Position numbers and translations under genes: made by a program. Shown one piece after another: positions 7,774-13,999 of a stretch of DNA of 59,477 nucleotides (positions are counted from its first letter, which is position 1; the number at the start of each line of letters is the position of its first letter). This DNA comes from a virus: positions 1 through 59,477 of the IMG/VR virus record IMGVR_UViG_3300048091_000121; one strand, 5' to 3'. The notes beneath the pieces are model-generated. The model saw only the letters and a list, made by a program, of their open reading frames with translations. It had not been told where the DNA came from and searched no databases.

Positions 7774-8291
7774 GCATGCTTTCGGTCGATATGGCCAGCC
7801 TGGACGCGATGCTGGATGCGATGGGCGATCGGGCTGAGGCAGCTGCCCGCCCAGCGGCACAGGCTGCTTCTCAAATTCTGTACGACGAGGTCAAGCGCAA
7901 CGTTTCGGTCATCCCTCAGAAAACCGGGCGACTCAGCCAGGCTATCTATCAGGTCTATTCGGTATCGAATAGCGGCGACGGCAGGGCGACCTACCACATC
8001 AGTTGGAACAACCGTAAGGCGAAGCACGGGCACCTAGTGGAATTTGGCCACGTCGCGCGATATGTCACCTATGTCGGCAAAGACGGCAACTTCTACACCG
8101 CCAAGCGCCCGGAGTCGCGGGGTAAGCCAAAGCCTGGTCGCGGTGCCACGCAGGCGGAAAAAGACGCGTATTACGTGCCACTACCGGCGCCTAAGCAGAC
8201 CCGAGCAATCGCATTCGTCCGTCGCGCCCAGGTGAAGTTCCCGCAGGCGCTTGCAGCTGCGGCTGATGTGCTGCAGAGGGAGATTCAATGA
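7770..8291 (+). CDS. HK97 gp10-like tail completion protein
   Basis: 173 residues. Family features: helix with EAAARPAAQAASQILYDEVK, NVSVIPQKTGRLSQAIY, NRKAKHGHLVEFGH (the conserved H-G-H-L-V-E-F-G block), and a final IAFVRRAQVKFPQAL helix. Such proteins sit at the head-tail joint and help attach the tail tube. Overlaps both neighbours by 4 bases, so it is translated as part of the connector set. Confidence 0.85.
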   Translation: MSMLSVDMASLDAMLDAMGDRAEAAARPAAQAASQILYDEVKRNVSVIPQKTGRLSQAIYQVYSVSNSGDGRATYHISWNNRKAKHGHLVEFGHVARYVTYVGKDGNFYTAKRPESRGKPKPGRGATQAEKDAYYVPLPAPKQTRAIAFVRRAQVKFPQALAAAADVLQREIQ

Positions 8292-8632
8292 CACTGGAAG
8301 AAAAGCTGACTGCCGCACTGCGCACAGTGTGCCCGCGCGTGTTCCGCGGCACCGCGTCGGTCGGCACCGAGCAGCCGTACATCACCTACCAGCGCATTGG
8401 CGGGCAGTCCGTCAACTTCATGGACAACGCCATGCCTGACAAGCGAAATGCGCTCGTCCAGATCAACGTATGGGGAGGGGATCCTGATGCGCTGATCCAG
8501 CAGGTAGAGCTGACGCTGCGTGCCGCGACCGACATGCAGGCGACGCCGCAAGGCGAATCGCGCGACGCCGACGAACCAGATATGGAGTTGGCTGGCGCAT
8601 CCCAAGACTTCGATATATGGGCTGATCGCTAA
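8288..8632 (+). CDS. Tail terminator protein (DUF3168 / gp17-like)
   Basis: 114 residues. DUF3168 pattern: MTLEEKLTAALRTVCP, PYITYQRIGG, DKRNALVQINVWGGDPDALI and a final DFDIWADR strand. In lambda-type tails this protein (gpU analogue) caps the tail tube and joins it to the head. Ends just before two tandem terminator hairpins. Confidence 0.8.
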   Translation: MTLEEKLTAALRTVCPRVFRGTASVGTEQPYITYQRIGGQSVNFMDNAMPDKRNALVQINVWGGDPDALIQQVELTLRAATDMQATPQGESRDADEPDMELAGASQDFDIWADR

Positions 8633-8653
8633 ATAGCCCGAACTTCAAACCGA

Positions 8654-8683
8654 GCCGCCCCGAGCAATCTAGGGCGGCTTTTT
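8654..8683 (+). terminator. Intrinsic terminator (first of two) before the tail tube gene
   Basis: GCCGCCC (8654-8660) pairs with GGGCGGC (8672-8678), followed by TTTTT. Shares the 13-mer GAGCCGCCCCGAG with the hairpin at 13467. Confidence 0.85.
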
Positions 8684-8705
8684 CATGCCCAAAGCGGGCG
8701 CCACG

Positions 8706-8726
8706 GCCCGGTCTCCGGGCTTTTTT
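8706..8726 (+). terminator. Intrinsic terminator (second of two)
   Basis: GCCCGG (8706-8711), 3-base loop, CCGGGC (8715-8720), then TTTTTT. Tandem with the hairpin at 8654. Confidence 0.8.
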
Positions 8727-8746
8727 ACTTTTGAAAGGCCCACCTT

Positions 8747-9391
8747 ATGAGCTTCTCGCTCCCGAACGGCATCCAATACGCGATCGCCACCGCTTACGCC
8801 GCAGCAGTCAATATCACCGCGGCGACCAACGCTACCGAAGCGGTCGCCACTGCAACCAATACCTTCGCCGCCGGCGACTTCGTCGAGTACACCGGCAGTT
8901 GGGCGAAGGCAAACGGCCGCATTTTCCGCGTGAAGGCGCCGTCCGGCACGTCGTTCACCCTCGAAGGCCTGGACACGACCGACACCAACCAGTTCCCGGC
9001 TGGCGCCGGCGTCGGCTCGGTGCGCAAGATCACGACCTGGCAGTCGATCGTGCAGGTCATGTCCTGCGACCCGTCCGGTGGTGACCCGAAATACGCAACC
9101 GTCTCGGTGCTCGACAACGACGACGAGGTGAGCCTGCAGGATGGCTTCTCGGCCACCAGCCTGACCATGACCATCGCCGATGACATGACGCAGCCCCACA
9201 ACGCAGCACTGCGCGCCGCGACCAACTCGAAAAAGCTCACCGCGCTGAAGGGCGTGCTGCCGAATGGCGGCGTGCTTCTCTACAATACCACGATCGGATT
9301 TAACGAGAATCCGAGCCAAGCCAAGGGCCAGGCGATGTCGGTCAAGTGCGGCTTCGCCGTGCAGGGCCGCGTCGTCCGCTACGCCTCGTAA
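8747..9391 (+). CDS. Major tail tube protein
   Basis: 214 residues, beta-rich, with a compact N-terminal domain (FAAGDFVEYTGSWAKANGRI, an Ig-like/SH3-like strand set) and a tube-fold C-terminal half (DDEVSLQDGFSATSLTMTIADD, GGVLLYNTTIGFNENP). Position between the tail terminator and the frameshifted tail chaperone identifies it as the tube subunit, normally the most abundant tail protein. It is bracketed by intrinsic terminators on both sides, which may set a separate, high-level transcript. Confidence 0.82.
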   Translation: MSFSLPNGIQYAIATAYAAAVNITAATNATEAVATATNTFAAGDFVEYTGSWAKANGRIFRVKAPSGTSFTLEGLDTTDTNQFPAGAGVGSVRKITTWQSIVQVMSCDPSGGDPKYATVSVLDNDDEVSLQDGFSATSLTMTIADDMTQPHNAALRAATNSKKLTALKGVLPNGGVLLYNTTIGFNENPSQAKGQAMSVKCGFAVQGRVVRYAS

Positions 9392-9441
9392 TTGTTTTGC
9401 CAGGTCGGCGCTTTAACAAGCTCGGCGCCGGCCCTTTACCG

Positions 9442-9469
9442 CCGCAGGGTCGCCCCCTGCGGTCTTTTT
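9442..9469 (+). terminator. Intrinsic terminator after the tail tube gene
   Basis: CCGCAGGG (9442-9449) pairs with CCCTGCGG (9455-9462), followed by TC and TTTTT. Lies 24 bases before the tail chaperone ATG. Confidence 0.85.
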
Positions 9470-9493
9470 ATCCTGTATTGAGAGAGAAAAATC

Positions 9494-9925
9494 ATGGCAG
9501 AAGCAAAGAAAATCGTCCTTGGCAAACGCCCGACCTCGTTCGCGACCAGCATCACCGTTCCGATGCTCGAAGGCGGCGAGGGCTCGATCCCCCTGGAATA
9601 CAAGTACCGAACGCGCCTGGAGTTCGCCGACTTCATTGACGGCATCCAGACTAAAGCGAAAGAACGTGGCGACGCTGAGTTGTCGGAATTCGCCGATGCG
9701 ATCGCCAAGGGCGATAAGCTGGCCGGTGCGACCGAAGTGAAGTTGACGACTGCGCAAATCGAATTCGCGGCGGACTACATTATGGACGCGGTCAAGGGCT
9801 GGGGCCTCGATGTCGAGTTCTCGCGGGATGCCGTCGTCCAGATGGCAGACGAGCTGCCGCTCGCCATCACGACCATCATCGAGAAGTACCGCACTGCGGT
9901 AACGACGGGCCGCCTGGGAAACTGA
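9494..9925 (+). CDS. Tail assembly chaperone G
   Basis: 143 residues, acidic, mostly helical in its C-terminal half (LTTAQIEFAADYIMDAVKGW). It occupies the gpG slot between tail tube and tape measure. It is not a virion component; it coats the tape measure with the tube subunits during assembly. The reading frame ends in GGA AAC TGA, where the GGGAAAC slippery heptamer directs a fraction of ribosomes into the GT frame. Confidence 0.85.
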   Translation: MAEAKKIVLGKRPTSFATSITVPMLEGGEGSIPLEYKYRTRLEFADFIDGIQTKAKERGDAELSEFADAIAKGDKLAGATEVKLTTAQIEFAADYIMDAVKGWGLDVEFSRDAVVQMADELPLAITTIIEKYRTAVTTGRLGN

Positions 9926-10245
9926 AGGAAGTCGCTCGCGCACTGTACACGCCGGGCCCGAGCAAAGAGGACATCGCGAAGATGCGCCGTCTCGGCTTTG
10001 GCCCGGAGGACTACGCGAGCGAAGTTGTTGAGGTTTGGCCCGAAAACGAACGGGTCTACTTCCTCTTCCTTGACCTTCAGACGCAGTGGCGGGTAGGGAT
10101 GGGCGGCGCAACTGGCTTGGACTACGCTGTCTTGTTCATGAAGCTGGACCGCATGAGGCTCACTGATGAGGAAGCTGAGGAGCTCGAGCAGGACATCCGA
10201 ACGATGGAGCATGAAGCCCTACGGGTGATGGCGGAGCGGGAATAG
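9494..10245 (+). CDS. Tail assembly chaperone GT, -1 frameshift fusion
   Basis: The product reads 9494-9922, slips back one base and continues 9922-10245, giving 250 residues. The T part begins LKEVARALYTPGPSKEDIAK and contains the DUF1799 signature WPENERVYFLFLDLQTQWRV followed by GMGGATGLDYAVLF. No convincing independent start with ribosome site exists before the T region; ATG 9982 falls inside the domain. In lambda, G and GT act at a fixed ratio to recruit the tube protein to the tape measure, and the same is expected here. Confidence 0.85.
9916..9922 (+). promoter_or_regulatory. Programmed -1 frameshift site GGGAAAC
   Basis: In the G frame it is read G-GGA-AAC, the X-XXY-YYZ arrangement (lambda uses GGGAAAG). 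The TGA stop follows at once, a common arrangement that raises slippage. The -1 frame is open through to 10245. Confidence 0.88.
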
Positions 10246-10247
10246 AA

Positions 10248-10271
10248 AAGGGGAGCATCGCTGCTCCCCTT
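10248..10271 (-). terminator. Bidirectional terminator between GT and yoeB
   Basis: Perfect 10-bp stem AAGGGGAGCA/TGCTCCCCTT with TCGC loop. On the minus strand it is followed by a U-rich TTTTCTATT, so it best terminates the yefM-yoeB transcript; it may also hit the GT transcript. Confidence 0.8.
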
Positions 10272-10277
10272 AAGCCA

Positions 10278-10535
10278 TCAGTAGTGATAGCGACAAGCGA
10301 GGATTATTAGCTCGTCATCGGTCACCATGTAGACGAGGCGGTTAGTCTCGTCGATTCGCCGAGACCAGCATCCGCTGAGGCTGTGCTTCAGCGCCTCTGG
10401 TTTGCCGATTCCTGCGAACGGATCCCTTTCGACATCTTTGATCAAGTCATTGATGCGTTTGAGGGTTTTTCGATCTTGTGTTTGCCAGTAGACGTAGTCA
10501 TTCCAGCCTTCATCCGTGAACCTCTTGTTGCCCAT
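10278..10535 (-). CDS. yoeB: YoeB toxin (ribosome-dependent mRNA interferase)
   Basis: 85 residues, the normal family length. Hallmarks: F-T-x-E-G-W-N-D-Y-V-Y-W near the start, KTLKRINDLIKDVERDPF, GIGKPEALKHSLSGCWSRRI and the C-terminal LIILACRYHY with the catalytic Glu/Arg/His and terminal Tyr positions kept. YoeB cleaves mRNA in the ribosomal A site when free of YefM. The start overlaps the antitoxin's 3' end by 26 bases. It is antisense to the late operon, in an insertion between the GT and tape-measure genes. Confidence 0.93.
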   Translation of the reverse strand: MGNKRFTDEGWNDYVYWQTQDRKTLKRINDLIKDVERDPFAGIGKPEALKHSLSGCWSRRIDETNRLVYMVTDDELIILACRYHY

Positions 10536-10809
10536 GTTGCTCTTCCTCAGCTTCGGGGATGTTGATTAGTTCCCGATGCTTCGCTTGACCTGCGCGGGCC
10601 TGAGCAAGTGACTTCGCAAGGTGAGCCGCATTTGCAGGCGAACTCAACAAGTGCACAGTCTCCATGAGGCTGCTGTAGTGATCGAAAGACATGACGACTG
10701 CGTCAGGCGCATCTCTGCGCGAGATAACTGTTACGTCAGCATCTTCAACCACCTGGTCCATAACAGTCTTAAGACTGCTGCGGGCATCGGAAAAGTTGAT
10801 GATTCTCAT
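10510..10809 (-). CDS. yefM: YefM antitoxin
   Basis: 99 residues. N-terminal Phd/YefM domain: NFSDARSSLKTVMDQVVEDAD, VISRRDAPDAVVMSFDHYSSL, ETVHLLSSPANAAHL; the C-terminal tail is long and Glu/Gln-rich (EAEEEQHGQQEV), the usual disordered toxin-binding segment. It neutralises YoeB and represses its own operon. The palindrome ATGTTGTACAACAT at 10901-10914 contains the TGTACA core known for YefM operators. Confidence 0.92.
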   Translation of the reverse strand: MRIINFSDARSSLKTVMDQVVEDADVTVISRRDAPDAVVMSFDHYSSLMETVHLLSSPANAAHLAKSLAQARAGQAKHRELINIPEAEEEQHGQQEVHG

Positions 10810-10900
10810 GTTTCAACCTCTTTAGGGGGAGCTTTAAGCAATGCACAAGCAAGAAAGCTTGGATACGTTGGACAGGTTGATGAAAGTTGACTTGTGCAAT

Positions 10901-10914
10901 ATGTTGTACAACAT
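10901..10914 (-). promoter_or_regulatory. YefM-YoeB operator (TGTACA palindrome)
   Basis: ATGTTGTACAACAT is a perfect 14-bp palindrome centred on TGTACA, the core bound by YefM in the known systems. It lies 92 bases upstream of the yefM start. Confidence 0.7.
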
Positions 10915-10950
10915 CGGCATTGTAAGGCAGGGAGCGTGCGAGCGCAACAA

Positions 10951-10967
10951 AGTTTAATAACTAAACT
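10951..10967. promoter_or_regulatory. Orphan inverted repeat AGTTTA-N5-TAAACT
   Basis: Perfect 6-bp arms around ATAAC, in the non-coding gap between the yefM promoter and the 3' end of the ribbon-helix-helix gene. An operator by shape, but no gene starts here. The protein that might bind it is unknown. Confidence 0.3.
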
Positions 10968-10995
10968 ATGTCAACCAAGCTGCTGAGGTAGGCAA

Positions 10996-11015
10996 CGTTA
11001 CTAAGGTTAGTAACG
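10996..11015. promoter_or_regulatory. Orphan inverted repeat CGTTACT-N6-AGTAACG
   Basis: Perfect 7-bp arms, 29 bases after the repeat at 10951. The ~290-base gap 10815-11106 otherwise holds only the yefM promoter region and the terminator at 11049. Confidence 0.35.
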
Positions 11016-11048
11016 ATCTAGGTAGCTAGGAAGGGCCACAAGAACAGA

Positions 11049-11073
11049 GGGGTGTCTCAGCGACACCCCCTTT
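11049..11073. terminator. Hairpin terminator after the ribbon-helix-helix gene
   Basis: GGGGTGTC (11049-11056) pairs with GACACCCC (11062-11069). On the plus strand CTTT follows; on the minus strand it closes the transcript of the 11107-11718 gene. Confidence 0.6.
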
Positions 11074-11106
11074 ACGTTCCATGGGTATAAAACAGAGCAA
11101 CCCAGC

Positions 11107-11718
11107 CTAAATTTTTTTCTTGGGAGCGGGACGGCGAACCCGAGATGGGCGCTTGGGTGGCTCCGTTGGCGGGTCTATGACCATGGCAATAGCTGGAGAG
11201 GAGCCGACAAGTTCGTCTACCTCTGCTTGGTTGGCATCGGGGTTAATGCCCTGCGCCTTGAGGCGCTCGGCGACCCATGCCGGCGCCCAAGGCGCTCGTT
11301 GGATCATCTCCGAGACGAATGCCGCATCAGGTCGAGCAACCTTATCCGATGCGTCGAGCGCCGCACGCACATCCTCACGCGTAGCGCCAGGGAAGACTGG
11401 GGCATAGAGGACTTGAGGGGCGGTTGGGTGGAGGCCCGCGACAACGATCTTCGCAAGCATCTCGTCGAACGGCACGCCTTCACGCTCTGCGAGTTCTCTT
11501 ATTTCGCTCGTGATGTACCAGGTTAGCTCTCCGCCGATCGGTTGTGATGTCGCGGGCTGAACAACTACTTTCGTGTCAGCCTCAATGTTCAGGGCCATGC
11601 TCAACCGATGGATGATCTCGGCATTCATGCTGCGGCCGTTCTCTTTAGCGCGCTCGGCTATACGGTCGCGCATTTCAGCAGGCAACCGAATTTTCATCTG
11701 TGGGTCTTCTCGTGTCAT
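11107..11718 (-). CDS. Arc/Mnt-like repressor with C-terminal extension
   Basis: 203 residues from ATG 11718. Residues 1-45 form a ribbon-helix-helix domain (PQMKIRLPAEMRDRIAERAK, then NGRSMNAEIIHRL), as in P22 Arc and Mnt. The remaining ~155 residues are helical and unlike Arc, ending in the basic tail RRPAPKKKI, a possible oligomerisation or effector domain. The -10 TATTCT ends 6 bases before ATG 11718, so the mRNA is probably leaderless. It is divergent from a second ribbon-helix-helix gene at 11816 with operators between: a repressor pair resembling the mnt/arc immunity unit. Which protein binds which operator is not known. Confidence 0.8.
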   Translation of the reverse strand: MTREDPQMKIRLPAEMRDRIAERAKENGRSMNAEIIHRLSMALNIEADTKVVVQPATSQPIGGELTWYITSEIRELAEREGVPFDEMLAKIVVAGLHPTAPQVLYAPVFPGATREDVRAALDASDKVARPDAAFVSEMIQRAPWAPAWVAERLKAQGINPDANQAEVDELVGSSPAIAMVIDPPTEPPKRPSRVRRPAPKKKI

Positions 11719-11724
11719 GGCGCG

Positions 11725-11799
11725 AGAATAATGCACCACGGTGGTGTTGACAATGGGATCACCGTGGTTTATGCTTCAACTCATGGACCACGGTGGTCC
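11725..11799. promoter_or_regulatory. Back-to-back promoters with two palindromic operators
   Basis: Plus strand: TTGACA (11747-11752), 17 bases, TATGCT (11770-11775). Minus strand: TTGTCA (11753-11748), 17 bases, TATTCT (11730-11725). The two -35 elements are the same TTGACAA read both ways. Operators: CACCAC-G-GTGGTG (11734-11746) in the spacer of the minus promoter, and GGACCAC-G-GTGGTCC (11785-11799) just past the plus transcription start. A partial copy (ACCGTGGT, 11761-11768) lies in the plus spacer. This is a compact bistable arrangement. Confidence 0.82.
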
Positions 11800-11815
11800 G
11801 CGAAAAGGAGATGAG

Positions 11816-11989
11816 ATGGAAGGTGCTAGGGAGTTGCCGAAGATGATTGTGAGGATGCCTCTTGAGGTAAAAGAGCGCCTTCAGCGCAGCGCGAAGATTT
11901 CGCTGCGCAGCATGAATAGCGAAATTGTCGGGCGCCTGATCCGCACCTTGGACGAGGACGAGGCGCAGAAACATGGCGCGCAGAAATGA
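11816..11989 (+). CDS. Small Arc-like ribbon-helix-helix repressor
   Basis: 57 residues, close to the 53 of P22 Arc. MIVRMPLEVKERLQRSAK gives the DNA-binding strand and helix A; ISLRSMNSEIVGRLIRTLDE gives the S-M-N-x-E-I-x-x-R-L helix B. ATG 11816 follows AAGGAG at 11805-11810. First gene of the plus-strand unit that goes on to the Tat-signal protein and antirepressor, so it likely limits antirepressor synthesis as Arc does in P22 (inference from layout). Confidence 0.85.
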   Translation: MEGARELPKMIVRMPLEVKERLQRSAKISLRSMNSEIVGRLIRTLDEDEAQKHGAQK

Positions 11990-11993
11990 AAAA

Positions 11994-12026
11994 AGCCCTG
12001 GTCAGCTTGGCGGCGGGATCAGGGCT
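11994..12026 (+). other. Hairpin between arc-like gene and Tat-protein gene
   Basis: AGCCCTG (11994-12000) pairs with CAGGGCT (12020-12026) around a 19-base loop, followed by CTTA. A weak attenuator that could lower expression of the downstream antirepressor; low certainty. Confidence 0.35.
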
Positions 12027-12059
12027 CTTAGGTGATAACCGTTTCGAAGGGATATCGAA

Positions 12060-12695
12060 GTGAATACTAAATCAATTAGCGGGAACAATCAACAGGCGCC
12101 GTCAGGTCGTCGCGGCTTTCTGAGCAAAGCAGGTGCTGCAGCCCTGGTAGCCGCTGGCTCCGTGGCCGCAGTAGCTGCGGTACCGGCCGAGGCCGTACAA
12201 GTCGCGCAAGGCCCAACGCTGGACGGCCGCGGCTTCATCCGGCTCGCGGACTATAACGGACTCCGCATGGAGTGGGAGTATAACCAGGCGGTCCTGATGG
12301 AACTGTGCCACCTGACCGAGCAGCTGCGTGAGCTGTATCAGGTGAACCAAGAGGCGATCCGCGCAAACCTCCCGCATCTTGATGGTGATCTGCATGAGAT
12401 TATGTCCAAGATGCGCTCTGACGCGCGGGTTGTTGCAGATGTAGTCGGTATCCGGCTCAGCGAAAGCTACATCGCCAAGCGCAGCGCCGAGTACAAGGCC
12501 AAGGCCGCGGAGAGCATGAGCGACCTGGCCGCGCGCCCGGTGCTGAATGGACGCCAGCGCACGCTGCTCCAGCTCTACGACCAGCTCAGCGACTCCACGC
12601 AGTTAACCATGATCGACATGGCGGAAGAGTTCGCGAACGAGCCGACCCTGCGGCGGACCCCACAGTTCCGTGTGATCGCGGGAGGCGCAGCATGA
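12060..12695 (+). CDS. Twin-arginine-signal exported protein in an antirepressor operon
   Basis: 211 residues, GTG start with GAAGGGA at 12046-12052. Residues ~17-46 are a Tat-type signal: RRGFLSK, a long Ala/Val hydrophobic core and PAEA before the probable cleavage. The mature part is helical and charged, with no Cys-based cofactor motif and no known domain that I recognise. It overlaps the antirepressor start by ATGA, so the two are co-translated. Tat export normally carries folded proteins to the periplasm; a lysogenic-conversion or superinfection-exclusion role is only a guess. Confidence 0.7.
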   Translation: MNTKSISGNNQQAPSGRRGFLSKAGAAALVAAGSVAAVAAVPAEAVQVAQGPTLDGRGFIRLADYNGLRMEWEYNQAVLMELCHLTEQLRELYQVNQEAIRANLPHLDGDLHEIMSKMRSDARVVADVVGIRLSESYIAKRSAEYKAKAAESMSDLAARPVLNGRQRTLLQLYDQLSDSTQLTMIDMAEEFANEPTLRRTPQFRVIAGGAA

Positions 12696-13450
12696 GCGGG
12701 CTGATCCCATTCCAATTCGACGGCCACGAAGTCCGCGTGGTGGCTTTAAACGGCTCGCCAGCCGTCGTTGCGAAGGATGTTGCTGAGGCACTTGATTATG
12801 AGTGGAACGGCGCCGCGCGAATTGCTCACGTTCCGGAGGAGTGGAAAGGGGTCACATCTGTTGTGACCCCTCGTGGTAGTCAAGAAATGGCAGTGTTAAC
12901 CGAGCAAGGCCTGTACTTCTTCTTGGGGCGCTCGGACAAGCCGAAAGCGCTGCCCTTCCAGAAATGGATCGCTGGCGATGTTCTTCCATCCATACGAAAG
13001 ACCGGCACCTACGTGTCAGTCGCCGCGCGACCGCCATCGGCACTGGAGCCCGTCAAAGAGTTCAAGGCGCTGTTCGGCATTGCAAAGTTGATTGGGATGG
13101 ATAAGAACGCAGCTGCGATCAGTGCGAATCAAGCCGTGACAAAGCTGACTGGAACGAACCTGCTCGGGCTGCTCGGTCAAACCCACCTGGAGCAGCCAGA
13201 ACAAGCGCAGTTCTTCACGCCTACCGAGTTGGGCGAGCAGCTGAAGCTGAGCGGCCGGAAAGTGAACATGCTGCTGGCCGAGGCTGGCTTCCAGTTCAAG
13301 CGCGGTGACGTGTGGGAAGTGATGGAGGCTGGACTCGAGTTCGCTAAGATATACGACACCGGGAAAAAGCATGGTAGCGGCGTGCCGATCTGCCAGATCA
13401 AATGGAGCCCGGCCGTTCTTCCACTATTGAAGCAGAGCGAACCCGTCTAA
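12692..13450 (+). CDS. BRO-N antirepressor
   Basis: 252 residues. BRO-N domain at ~1-110: FQFDGHEVRVVALNGSPAVV, AKDVAEALDY, MAVLTEQGLYFFLGRSDKPK, FQKWIAGDVLPSIRKTGTY. The C-terminal half has a wHTH-like stretch (FFTPTELGEQLKLSGRKVNM). Proteins of this build are phage antirepressors that inactivate the prophage repressor, like P22 Ant. Placed under the two Arc-like repressors, it completes an immI-like unit. Ends before a hairpin at 13467. A second antirepressor with another C-terminal domain lies at 46935. Confidence 0.85.
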   Translation: MSGLIPFQFDGHEVRVVALNGSPAVVAKDVAEALDYEWNGAARIAHVPEEWKGVTSVVTPRGSQEMAVLTEQGLYFFLGRSDKPKALPFQKWIAGDVLPSIRKTGTYVSVAARPPSALEPVKEFKALFGIAKLIGMDKNAAAISANQAVTKLTGTNLLGLLGQTHLEQPEQAQFFTPTELGEQLKLSGRKVNMLLAEAGFQFKRGDVWEVMEAGLEFAKIYDTGKKHGSGVPICQIKWSPAVLPLLKQSEPV

Positions 13451-13466
13451 AGTCCGACTTAGCTTG

Positions 13467-13495
13467 AGCCGCCCCGAGAAATCCGGGCGGCTATT
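13467..13495 (+). terminator. Terminator-like hairpin after the antirepressor gene
   Basis: AGCCGCCC (13467-13474) pairs with GGGCGGCT (13485-13492), followed by ATTTG. The U-run is poor. Shares GAGCCGCCCCGAG with the terminator at 8654. Confidence 0.6.
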
Positions 13496-13541
13496 TGCGC
13501 TGAGGTAATATATTGCACTCATCACAATAAGGAGGGGTGCA

Positions 13542-13925
13542 ATGAAGCGAACGATATTTGGAGTGCTGCTGGTCGCGGCCTGCGGATTTGCTCAGGCTGC
13601 AGATAACAAGTCGCAGGGAACTTGCGATGCGCTTGCTGCCGCAGTCGAAGGCGGCGTCAGGGACCTCGCTCACTACAGCTTTGACGGCACATTCGACAGC
13701 AGCGCCATGCGTGAAACGAATCGGCAGCTGCAGAAGGTGGTGGCGAGTAATTTGATTCAGGCGAATTTGACGCTGATGCAGGCGAACCGATGCCCTTTGC
13801 CGAAGCTGCCTGTAGATGAGTACGCATATCGATCGGCTGCACTGAAATGCTTGAGTGCTGTTAAACCGAAAGATGGTGTGGCACCAGAGTGTATTCGCCC
13901 CAACTGGGTAAGAAATACAGACTAG
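13542..13925 (+). CDS. Secreted periplasmic protein of unknown function (moron)
   Basis: 127 residues. Clear Sec signal peptide MKRTIFGVLLVAACGFAQA with cleavage before ADN. The mature protein has four Cys (GTCDAL, NRCPLP, LKCLSA, PECIRP), suggesting two disulfides. Strong ribosome site (GGAGGGG). It stands alone between terminators, so it is probably expressed separately from the tail genes, for example from the prophage. Envelope-modifying or superinfection-exclusion roles are typical for such genes, but none is shown. Confidence 0.65.
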   Translation: MKRTIFGVLLVAACGFAQAADNKSQGTCDALAAAVEGGVRDLAHYSFDGTFDSSAMRETNRQLQKVVASNLIQANLTLMQANRCPLPKLPVDEYAYRSAALKCLSAVKPKDGVAPECIRPNWVRNTD

Positions 13926-13930
13926 GTCAG

Positions 13931-13953
13931 AGCCAGCGAAAGCTGGCTTTTTT
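13931..13953 (+). terminator. Intrinsic terminator after the secreted protein gene
   Basis: AGCCAGC-GAAA-GCTGGCT followed by TTTTT: strong stem with a GNRA-type loop. Confidence 0.9.
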
Positions 13954-13962
13954 GTTTAATGA

Positions 13963-13985
13963 ACCGCCCTCGTGGCGGTTTTTTT
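13963..13985 (+). terminator. Second intrinsic terminator, just before the tape measure gene
   Basis: ACCGCC (13963-13968) pairs with GGCGGT (13974-13979), then a run of Ts to 13985. The tape measure ATG is only 14 bases further, so late mRNA must read through. Confidence 0.88.
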
Positions 13986-13999
13986 ATTGGGCGAACGAT

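Noticed and set aside
9982-10245. Independent T protein from ATG 9982
   Set aside because: The start lies inside the conserved segment and lacks a ribosome site; the GGGAAAC slip site explains expression.
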